Source of the DNA: Acidimicrobiales bacterium
GTDB lineage: Bacteria > Actinomycetota > Acidimicrobiia > Acidimicrobiales > Palsa-688
DNA: 9,889 nt
NCBI GenBank assembly: GCA_030039575.1
Contig: JASHVH010000271.1
Coordinates: 1-9,889, forward strand
Direction: 5' to 3'
The position numbers were made by a program, and so were the translations under genes. The notes below the pieces were generated by a model. It saw nothing but the letters and a program-made list of their open reading frames with translations. It was not told the origin of the DNA and searched no databases. This document shows, in pieces, positions 1 through 5,570 of the stretch. Numbering within the stretch: the first letter of the stretch is position 1; the number at the start of each line of letters is the position of its first letter.

Positions 1-426
1 CCCTCCATGTACCTGCTGACTGTCGCGGGCACCCCTACAAGTGGAGGGGCGGGCGCCGGTATTGGCCGCAGCGCCGTGGGCGGCGGGACCTACCCGGGGA
101 CACCAACTTTTGGCGCCGGGCACCGGCTTTTGCCTTCGCCGCTTGGCCACGGCCAATGCCAGGCTGTGGAGTTCAGCGACCGCTCGGTCCAGGCCCAGAT
201 CGCTGTGTACGACACGAACTGCACCGTCGCCACCGGCGTCCTGGGGCCGGCGGCGGACGGGGCCAAGGGGGCACCTTATAAGGCGGACGGTTTTGCGTGC
301 ACGGCGACCGAGGAGGGGGCCGGCTCGACTTGGGCCTCGGCCTGGGGCTCGGACTATTACGCCTACAATTGCGCTGACGGAGCGGCGCAGGTGGCGTTCA
401 ACTGGGGCACGGACTACACCTACTAG
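1..426 (+). CDS. Probable exported cysteine-containing protein, likely 3' part only
   Basis: The reading frame is open to the left edge. An ATG lies at position 7, but only six bases precede it, so no ribosome binding site can be judged, and there is no signal peptide after it. I therefore read it as the C-terminal part of a longer gene. Counted from that ATG, residues 1-47 are a low-complexity Gly/Pro/Ser/Thr stretch, resembling a surface linker. Residues 51-139 look like a compact domain with four cysteines (C51, C72, C98, C122) in the contexts NC-T, GFAC and YNC-ADG, and an aromatic end (FNWGTDYTY). Four evenly spaced cysteines suggest two disulfides and therefore an extracytoplasmic location; this is inference. 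Similar cysteine-paired C-terminal domains are common in actinobacterial secreted proteins and lipoproteins, but I cannot name the family. The immunity-type gene starts 48 bases downstream on the same strand and may be co-transcribed. Confidence 0.55.
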   Translation, partial: PSMYLLTVAGTPTSGGAGAGIGRSAVGGGTYPGTPTFGAGHRLLPSPLGHGQCQAVEFSDRSVQAQIAVYDTNCTVATGVLGPAADGAKGAPYKADGFACTATEEGAGSTWASAWGSDYYAYNCADGAAQVAFNWGTDYTY

Positions 427-474
427 ACAGGGGCTGAACGGGAGCTGGACCAGCCAACCCGCAAAGGGAGCCAC

Positions 475-1227
475 ATGAGCAGGGGAACCCCCGTCGAAGA
501 GCTGATCAGCCAAGCGCGCGCGGAGGGGACCTACGTCGAGACACTCGTCGTAGCGGCGTATTGGGGGCCGCGGCCCGAGCCGCCCGGCTCCGTGGCGTGG
601 CGCATGTTGGCCACCCTCTTGGGCTTGGAAGACCTCGGGCTGACCGGGGGGCAGCCATGGTGGGACGACGACGCTCCTCTCCCGCTCGAGGAGGCTGCGC
701 TGACCGAGCGAGTCGCGCGCGGTGTCAACCGGAGCAACACGAACCACACCACTATGAGGGATCTTGGGTACCGGGCGGGCGCCTATACAGGCCCAGCGGC
801 CCGTGACGACCGCGGGGTCAGCCTTATGCTCCAAGCCGCCTCGTCGGCCACCCGTACCGGCAACTCGGTCGTCGTCAAGCCTTGCCGCCTGGAGGACCGA
901 GAGGACTTCGCCGCTCGAGCCGGCGGGGTCGTGCGCCTGCTCGCCGAGGCTTGGGCGCCCGACTGGGCGATCTTCACCCGGAGCGACCTGCGCGACGCCG
1001 TGCGAGGGGGGGCCCCCTACCCGGGGGCCGTCACCTGGATCGCCGACAGGGACGGCGCCGGCTTGGCGGGGCCCAGAGCAGAACTCGGGGTGGAAATGGA
1101 GCGCGTAGCGGGTGGCACTCTGGTCGACCTGACAAAAGGCGGGGAGTTGCCTGCGGCCGGTGAGGTCGTGGCCCTGCGCCAGCGGTTGGCAGCGCTTGGC
1201 TGGGTGCCCGCCCCGCCGTCCTCATGA
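475..1227 (+). CDS. Imm52-family immunity protein (polymorphic toxin immunity)
   Basis: This 250-aa protein matches by eye the motif order I know for Imm52 immunity proteins: YWGPR (29-33), then a helical stretch, NR (85-86), DLGY (96-99), an aromatic GAYTG, NSVVV (130-134), AWAPDWAIFTR (159-169), and GGTLVDLT (213-220) followed by a closing helix. There is no signal peptide or membrane segment, so it should be cytosolic, as expected for a protein that binds and blocks a toxin. The ATG at 475 has an AAAGGGAG box at 463-470, four bases upstream. In established polymorphic toxin systems Imm52 genes sit directly beside their toxin gene. Here no toxin domain is recognised in either neighbour, so the partner is missing, lies to the left, or is a protein of the downstream operon with an unknown toxic domain. 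The family call rests on remembered motifs, not on a search. Confidence 0.68.
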   Translation: MSRGTPVEELISQARAEGTYVETLVVAAYWGPRPEPPGSVAWRMLATLLGLEDLGLTGGQPWWDDDAPLPLEEAALTERVARGVNRSNTNHTTMRDLGYRAGAYTGPAARDDRGVSLMLQAASSATRTGNSVVVKPCRLEDREDFAARAGGVVRLLAEAWAPDWAIFTRSDLRDAVRGGAPYPGAVTWIADRDGAGLAGPRAELGVEMERVAGGTLVDLTKGGELPAAGEVVALRQRLAALGWVPAPPSS

Positions 1228-1380
1228 CGACAATTTCCTAGGTACCTTCGGCCAATTCGGGGCCCCGCCCTCCTCGTCCGGCAGCACGGTCGTTCAAACC
1301 TTCTTCACAAAATGACGGCCACAGCATCACATTGCCGGTAAAAGATCACACAGAGCGGCGACGGCCGGTCAGAGCAGGCA

Positions 1381-1389
1381 GAGGAGGAA
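1381..1389 (+). promoter_or_regulatory. Strong Shine-Dalgarno that fixes the WXG100 start
   Basis: GAGGAGGAA lies eight bases before ATG 1398. It decides between this start and an in-frame ATG at 1332, which would add a basic 22-residue leader that no WXG100 protein carries. Confidence 0.85.
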
Positions 1390-1397
1390 CCAGCAAA

Positions 1398-1694
1398 ATG
1401 GCAGGGCTTATACGAGTCACACCCGAGCAGCTTGAGTCGGCCTCAGGGCAGCTCAACCAGGGCGCCGGGACGATCGATGCACTTTTGAAGCAACTTTCCG
1501 GCCAGGTGACCGCTCTTGGTTCGGAGTGGGCCGGCATGGGCCAGCAGCGCTTCCTGGCCGCGTTCCAGCAGTGGCAGACGGCTCAGGTCAACTTGCACCA
1601 GGCCCTCGAAACGATCTCGCAGCTAACCGCCCAGGCGGCCGTTTCCTACCAGAGCAACGACCAGGCCGTAGCTTCCACCTTCGGGTCCATCTAG
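1398..1694 (+). CDS. WXG100 family type VII secretion substrate (Esx-like)
   Basis: This 98-aa protein has the length and layout of Esx/WXG100 proteins: an N-terminal helix (about 8-38), a turn with W44-A45-G46 (EWAGMG), and a second helix (about 50-82). It ends with Y84-x-x-x-D88, the known T7SS export signal of the YxxxD/E type. There is no signal peptide and no cysteine. Known relatives form helical-hairpin dimers, are exported through the EccC-driven channel, and often travel with a second WXG or PE/PPE-type partner. Here only one canonical WXG100 gene is present, so it may form homodimers or pair with the next gene's N-terminal domain. It opens the operon after a 170-bp gap (1228-1397) in which I can identify no convincing -35/-10 pair, although a promoter there is likely. 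The next gene starts four bases after its stop. Confidence 0.93.
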   Translation: MAGLIRVTPEQLESASGQLNQGAGTIDALLKQLSGQVTALGSEWAGMGQQRFLAAFQQWQTAQVNLHQALETISQLTAQAAVSYQSNDQAVASTFGSI

Positions 1695-1698
1695 GGCC

Positions 1699-3015
1699 AT
1701 GTTCCCCTCAGGCGGGGGGGGCACCGCCGGCGGGATCCCTTCCATCCCCGGGGAACCGGGCACGCTTTCCGGCGCCGCGGCGCGACTTGGTGCCACCGCC
1801 GGCGCCGTGAGGGACTGGGGCTCTCAACTGGGTTCCACCACCTCCGGTCTGTCCGGTACGACCTGGTCCGGCCAGGGAGCAGTCAGCTTTGCCACCTGCG
1901 TGTCCAAGCTGGAGGCAAATCACCGATCGGCTGCGGCTGCGCTCGCAGACGCGTCCAGTGCGCTCTCGTCGTACGCCTCAGTGCTGGCGGAATGCCAGGC
2001 CAAAGTCAAAGCCGCCCAGGCGCGCGTGGCCCAGGCGCAGTCCACGGCGTCATCGGCGCTGAGCCAGCTAAATTCCCAGCCGGTCTCCCCCCATGACCCG
2101 GGCGCCGCGGCGGCGCGGGCCTACGCCGAGGCGAACATCCAGGGCACTATGGAACAGGAAATCGGCCTCGCCGTCAGCGCCGGGCAATCGGCCTGGGACC
2201 AGTTCGAGGCCGCCGCCGCCCGGGCGGCCGCTCAGGTCGGCAACGCCATCCCGGGTTGGTCGTCGGTCTCCAAGGACATCGGTTGGTTGAACGACAAGGC
2301 CGGCTTCGGTCTCGTCCCCCTCGGGATCGGGTTCCTCGCCCCGCTCGGCCGGGCCGGTTTGCGTTGGGCCCAGACCGACTCGGTCATCGAAACCGCGAAG
2401 GCCGGGTGGCGAGAAGACAACCTGGCGCCAATCGAGGAGCAGTACCAGGCCGGGATGCTAACGGAGGTCGAACGCGACGCCGCGTTTGAGCGGTACGACT
2501 ACTACGAAGGGCTCGCTGTGCAGGGGTTCAAGAACGATGCGCAACGGCTCTTTGGGACCGGCGGGCTGGACGACCTGCCCCTCGGGGCCCAGTTGGCCGG
2601 GTTTTCACGGGTCTTGGCCGGGGCGGCGGTCGCCTCGGACGTGGCCGAGATCATTTCGCCCGACGACTCAGGGGCGGTACGTGGCCTCGACCGCGGCATG
2701 GCAGCCGCCAACGGGGTTGTCAGCGCGGACGCCATGTTGGGCGGCATAGGGACAGACGCTCTGGGCGGTGCGCTCGGGATCGCAGACGTCTCGGCAAGCT
2801 GGGTACCGGTGGCGGGGCAGGTGCTCCTGGCCGGTACCGCCATCTACCTGGCCGGCGACTGGGCCTACAACAATGTGAAGTGGTTCCACAACGGGATCGA
2901 CGACGTGGGCCACGGCCTGGCGGACGCTGGTGAGGGCATCGCGCACGGCGCCGAGGACGCCGGGAAGGGCTTCGCGCATGGTGCTAAGGACGTCCTGCAT
3001 TTCTTGGGGCTTTAA
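1699..3015 (+). CDS. Large WXG-like T7SS substrate/effector candidate with C-terminal 11-residue repeats
   Basis: The protein has 438 aa. Residues 1-20 are Gly/Pro-rich. Residues 22-125 form a helix-turn-helix with W56-S57-G58 at the turn and two cysteines (C67, C99) in the second helical part. This is the N-terminal export-domain layout of many actinobacterial T7SS substrates. Residues 135-290 are mostly helical, and 202-222 are hydrophobic. Residues 296-320 and 345-388 are strongly apolar and could insert in or span a membrane. The end (403-435) has three 11-residue repeats rich in His, Gly and Ala. Candidate export motifs are Y266-xxx-E270 and Y383-xxx-D387, but neither sits where a canonical signal would. 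I recognise no toxin, nuclease or peptidase motif, so enzymatic activity is not claimed. It starts four bases after the WXG100 stop without a clear Shine-Dalgarno, which suggests translational coupling. Export through the T7SS is inferred. Confidence 0.8.
   Translation: MFPSGGGGTAGGIPSIPGEPGTLSGAAARLGATAGAVRDWGSQLGSTTSGLSGTTWSGQGAVSFATCVSKLEANHRSAAAALADASSALSSYASVLAECQAKVKAAQARVAQAQSTASSALSQLNSQPVSPHDPGAAAARAYAEANIQGTMEQEIGLAVSAGQSAWDQFEAAAARAAAQVGNAIPGWSSVSKDIGWLNDKAGFGLVPLGIGFLAPLGRAGLRWAQTDSVIETAKAGWREDNLAPIEEQYQAGMLTEVERDAAFERYDYYEGLAVQGFKNDAQRLFGTGGLDDLPLGAQLAGFSRVLAGAAVASDVAEIISPDDSGAVRGLDRGMAAANGVVSADAMLGGIGTDALGGALGIADVSASWVPVAGQVLLAGTAIYLAGDWAYNNVKWFHNGIDDVGHGLADAGEGIAHGAEDAGKGFAHGAKDVLHFLGL
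2905..3003 (+). repeat. Three tandem 11-residue repeats at the C-terminus of the 438-aa protein
   Basis: Residues 403-413 (VGHGLADAGEG), 414-424 (IAHGAEDAGKG) and 425-435 (FAHGAKDVLHF) align without gaps. Each has an apolar first residue, His at position 3, Gly at 4 and Asp at 7. Eleven-residue periodicity is known from surface-binding amphipathic helices and right-handed coiled coils; the role here is unknown. Confidence 0.75.
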
Positions 3016-3030
3016 AAGGCCTTTTCGGAC

Positions 3031-3036
3031 AAGGAG
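3031..3036 (+). promoter_or_regulatory. Shine-Dalgarno supporting a TTG start
   Basis: AAGGAG ends eight bases before TTG 3045. No in-frame ATG near the N-terminus competes, so the TTG is the likely start of the EspC-like gene. Confidence 0.75.
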
Positions 3037-3044
3037 AAAAGGGA

Positions 3045-3341
3045 TTGCTCATCGAAGTCGAACCAGAAGGGCTGTCCGGGGCCGTTCCCTCGATCAGCTC
3101 ACTTGCCGGGGACCTGCTATCCAGCATCGGCACGTTCAGCTCAGCGTGTGAGAGTGCGGCCGGGGCGGCCGGCCACGCCGCTGTGCAGGGGGCCATCGAG
3201 AGCTTTCTTGCCGCCGGCGCCCCAGCCCTTTCCAACCTATCTGCCGCCGAACAGGCCACCTCCGACCGCCTCGGCCAAGCCTGCAGGAGCTACGTGTCCA
3301 ACGATGACTCCGTAATGGGCGGCGGTAGCCTCGGGCCATGA
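3045..3341 (+). CDS. EspC-like / WXG100-superfamily small secreted protein
   Basis: This 98-aa protein starts with TTG and consists of two Ala/Ser-rich helices (about 12-40 and 45-80) joined by a short AAGHAAV turn. It has no Trp, so it is not a canonical WXG100 protein. The size, helical hairpin and C-terminal Y83-x-x-x-D87 match the EspC-like group of T7SS substrates. C35 and C80 sit in opposite helices near the open end of the hairpin and could form a disulfide after export (inference). Its stop overlaps the next gene's ATG (ATGA at 3338-3341), so the two are translationally coupled; this makes the next protein a plausible partner. The 438-aa gene ends 29 bases upstream. I am confident of a T7SS-type small helical protein and less sure of the exact family. 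Confidence 0.75.
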   Translation: MLIEVEPEGLSGAVPSISSLAGDLLSSIGTFSSACESAAGAAGHAAVQGAIESFLAAGAPALSNLSAAEQATSDRLGQACRSYVSNDDSVMGGGSLGP

Positions 3342-4375
3342 CCGGGCTGACCGTCGCCGCCGGCGTGGAGGACATCGCCAACCCCGACATGGTGGCTCTC
3401 GCCCTGCGGCGCAGCGATGCGGGCCTGCGCCACCATCTCGAGCCCAGCCGGTTCCCGGGGGCAAGGGTGCTCGTGCCGTTGGGACCGTCGGGAAAGCCCG
3501 TAGTAACCGAATCCTTCCGCACCGTCCCTGTTTTCAGTGACCTCGAAGCGCTCGAGGCCTGGGTCAGACCGCCTTACGGCTTCGCCCCCGACCCGGAGCT
3601 GGAACCCGCGGTGGTCACCGTAGGCACCCTGACCCTACCTGGTGGCATAGACGAGCTCCTGGCCGGGGGCGCCTGGGTGGTGGTACTAAACCCGGAAGGG
3701 CCGGGGTCTTCCCATCTCGGCGGCGTCGTGGGTGAGACCCCCTTGAAGCCGGAGGACCTAGATGACCCTCCTGCCGAAAAGGGCTTCCTGGGCCGGTCCA
3801 AAGGTGCCGGCCCCAATGACCCCCGGGTCAAGATCCCCGAGCGAAGCAAGCTGCGGGACAACCTGGCCCAGCTTCTGCAGCAGGGTTTGGGTGCTCGCGA
3901 CGCCGGCGACGTGGGCCGCGCATTAACCGTGTTGAAGCAAGCCGATCGCATGGGGCGCGAGATGGGCGCCAATGTGAGCTCCGTAGTCGCCACCCTCCAC
4001 GCAGCTCCGTTGCTCATCGAGCAAGGCGACCGTTCTCAGGGTTCTGGCCTCGCCAACGTGGGTGCCATGGGCTCCAACCGTCACGCCAAGCCCAGGCTGC
4101 AGCTGGAAGGGCTGATGATGGTGGCTGATGACTCGGCGTACCGCATCCAGGAGGGCAAGACCGTTGCCGCCGGCGCGGCCGCCTCGACGGCTGACTGGCT
4201 GCGCCGCCTGGCTGACGTCGCCCTGGAACAAGGTTCGCTGTCAAGCGCGAGGCATGCCGAGCTTTACCAGCGAGCGGACCAGATCGCCGCTACTTACAAC
4301 GACCCCCTCAACAATTACAACCCCGACCACTGGACGCCCGAGGGTTGGCGGAAGGATTACGGGACCGACCGATGA
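3338..4375 (+). CDS. SseB-like domain protein with C-terminal helical domain
   Basis: The protein has 345 aa, no signal peptide and no membrane segment, so it is probably cytosolic. Residues 40-122 resemble the SseB N-terminal domain: a VLVPLGPSGKPVV strand pair, the hallmark VPVFSDLEALEAW (63-75), and the closing VVVLNPEGP (114-122). Residues 125-168 are a polar linker with many Pro, Gly and charged residues. Residues 168-320 are helical; segments such as GRALTVLKQADRMGREMG look TPR-like, but I cannot assign a repeat family. The tail is aromatic and charged (NYNPDHWTPEGWRKDYG). SseB-like domains are common in Actinobacteria and of unclear biochemical function. Coupling to the EspC-like gene by ATGA and its place inside a substrate operon suggest an adaptor or chaperone for export, in the way EspG serves mycobacterial PE/PPE proteins; that is inference only. 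Confidence 0.65.
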   Translation: MTGLTVAAGVEDIANPDMVALALRRSDAGLRHHLEPSRFPGARVLVPLGPSGKPVVTESFRTVPVFSDLEALEAWVRPPYGFAPDPELEPAVVTVGTLTLPGGIDELLAGGAWVVVLNPEGPGSSHLGGVVGETPLKPEDLDDPPAEKGFLGRSKGAGPNDPRVKIPERSKLRDNLAQLLQQGLGARDAGDVGRALTVLKQADRMGREMGANVSSVVATLHAAPLLIEQGDRSQGSGLANVGAMGSNRHAKPRLQLEGLMMVADDSAYRIQEGKTVAAGAAASTADWLRRLADVALEQGSLSSARHAELYQRADQIAATYNDPLNNYNPDHWTPEGWRKDYGTDR

Positions 4376-4448
4376 GCTCCGTCCGATGAGCGCCGGCCGT
4401 TGACCGCCAGCCGATGACCGCCGATGAGCGCCGGCCGATGAGCACGGA
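4369..4448 (+). repeat. Six-copy 14-bp tandem repeat carrying overlapping stop/start codons
   Basis: Copies begin at 4369, 4383, 4397, 4411, 4421 and 4435. The consensus is CCGATGAGCGCCGG; the copy at 4411 is cut to 10 bp and the third has TTGA instead of ATGA. The repeat covers the end of the SseB-like gene and the start of the membrane protein gene. Each copy contributes an ATGA or TTGA, giving a linked series of five-codon reading frames: 4372-4389 (MSSVR), 4386-4403 (MSAGR) and 4400-4417 (TTG start, TASR). These lead to ATG 4414, which opens the long frame. Confidence 0.85.
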
Positions 4449-5211
4449 CTTGCTCGGCCAGGGTTCGAAACTGCCGGCCGCCGGCGGGGTAGAGCTGGCG
4501 GGCGCCCGTCAGTGGGTGAGGTCCCTGCTCGTTATGCCCGGGCTTTTCGTGGCGGTGGTCGCCGTTTGTGCCGCGTCAGGTGCTACGGCTTGGCCGGTCA
4601 TTCTCACCGTAATGTCTGTGCTGACGGTCATCTTCGAAGCGCTCCTGCTGCGCAACGGCGTCACGAGCCTCGTAGTGAGCCCCCGTGGGGTTGTCTGGCG
4701 CAACCGGCGGGAGACGAAGACGGTGCGGGCAGAGGACGTAAGCGACATCTTTGTACGGCACACCACGAACGGCCCGGTAATGGCCATCGCCGATGGGCCC
4801 ACCAAAATCGGCCTGTCCCTCCGGTCGGTTTACCGTAAGCCAATGGCCCGTGAGGCCTTGGCCGGCTTCTTGCGCCGGGCCGGGGTCGACCTCCCTTCCC
4901 TTCGGGGCCTCGGGCTACCGGCACCCGTCTTGGCCCCGAGGACCGTCGCCGGGCCCATCCTTTCGCGCCCGGCCTGGCCGGCGAGGGGGTCGCAAGGGAC
5001 CGGCACCTGGCAGACGGGCCGGCCCGATGATGACAATTTCGAATACTTCTTCGACCACCTCGGGGCCATGGGCTCGTCTCCTGGCCACGCGGCCGTTGTA
5101 GGTGGGCGACACCGGCCCTCCGTACGGGTCGGAGGGCGGGCTCTCACCTGGGTCACCTTCGCGGCCCTGGCCCTGGCTGCAGCGGTCGGCCTGCTGCGCC
5201 TGTTTGTCTAG
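4414..5211 (+). CDS. Membrane protein with PH-like cytosolic domain
   Basis: The protein has 265 aa. Two adjacent transmembrane helices (about 36-56 and 59-79) form a hairpin. They are followed by a beta-rich segment, about 83-158 (LVVSPRGVVWRNRRE, the VRAEDVSDIFV strand, KIGLSLRSVYR, then a helix EALAGFLRRAG). This is the layout of bacterial PH domains that follow membrane hairpins. Residues 165-240 are a Pro/Gly-rich linker with an acidic aromatic patch (PDDDNFEYFFDHL). A third transmembrane helix closes the protein (about 244-264). I chose ATG 4414 because the repeat chain ends there; the in-frame ATG at 4438, also inside the repeat, is equally possible and neither has a Shine-Dalgarno. 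The function is unknown; as the last gene of the substrate operon it may be an accessory at the secretion site (inference). Confidence 0.68.
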   Translation: MTADERRPMSTDLLGQGSKLPAAGGVELAGARQWVRSLLVMPGLFVAVVAVCAASGATAWPVILTVMSVLTVIFEALLLRNGVTSLVVSPRGVVWRNRRETKTVRAEDVSDIFVRHTTNGPVMAIADGPTKIGLSLRSVYRKPMAREALAGFLRRAGVDLPSLRGLGLPAPVLAPRTVAGPILSRPAWPARGSQGTGTWQTGRPDDDNFEYFFDHLGAMGSSPGHAAVVGGRHRPSVRVGGRALTWVTFAALALAAAVGLLRLFV

Positions 5212-5570
5212 CCCCGTCGGCCGCAGCCGGCTCGCGCACGGCTTCCCGGCGAAACTCCATTGCGCCCGAGCGCCGGGCGCCGGGCGCACTCCAATTTCGG
5301 ATGCGAACTCTGGGGTTTATCGGATGACCCGGGCCCGACGCCTCGCTCGCATCACCCCGAGCGCCCCGTTTTCGGCGCCAAGCTCTTGGTTATTGGAGAA
5401 TTCCGGGGCTGGAAACTGTTGTTGGAATTACCTTTTCGGCCCCAAGAACGATAATCAGCCCCAGAACTAAACGGTAAAACTCAACCTTGCTTTGAGGCGC
5501 CAAAAGAACCGCCAAACTGTCGTGCGTTCGGAGGCGAGGCCCTCCGTGTGCCCGCGGCCAGGCCACCGGG
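5212..5570. other. Convergent intergenic region, no gene seen
   Basis: This stretch lies between the stops of two operons that face each other. I find no credible gene, tRNA or mobile element. The first half is GC-rich with short GC hairpins, as expected for terminators. About 5375-5520 is visibly less GC-rich (roughly half A/T by eye) than the coding DNA on either side, and contains two GGCGCCAA words (5375 and 5497). A small inverted repeat (CGGAGG/CCTCCG, 5529-5546) lies near the leftward operon's end. Confidence 0.6.
5261..5288. terminator. Possible terminator hairpin
   Basis: TGCGCCC (5261-5267) can pair with GGGCGCA (5282-5288) over a 14-base loop, and GCGCCC can also pair with GGGCGC at 5275-5280. 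It sits about 50 bases after the rightward operon's stop. No T-run follows, so this is only a candidate. Confidence 0.25.

Noticed and set aside
41..478. 145-aa frame overlapping the cysteine-containing protein
   Set aside because: It is Arg/Pro-rich with no domain, typical of a shadow frame; the overlapping frame has the regular cysteine pattern.
1332..1397. Longer N-terminus for the WXG100 protein from ATG 1332
   Set aside because: The extension is basic and unlike the family, and the strong Shine-Dalgarno at 1381-1389 points to ATG 1398.
1228..1397. Promoter for the substrate operon
   Set aside because: A promoter is expected here, but no -35/-10 pair with acceptable spacing can be defended by eye, so none is annotated.
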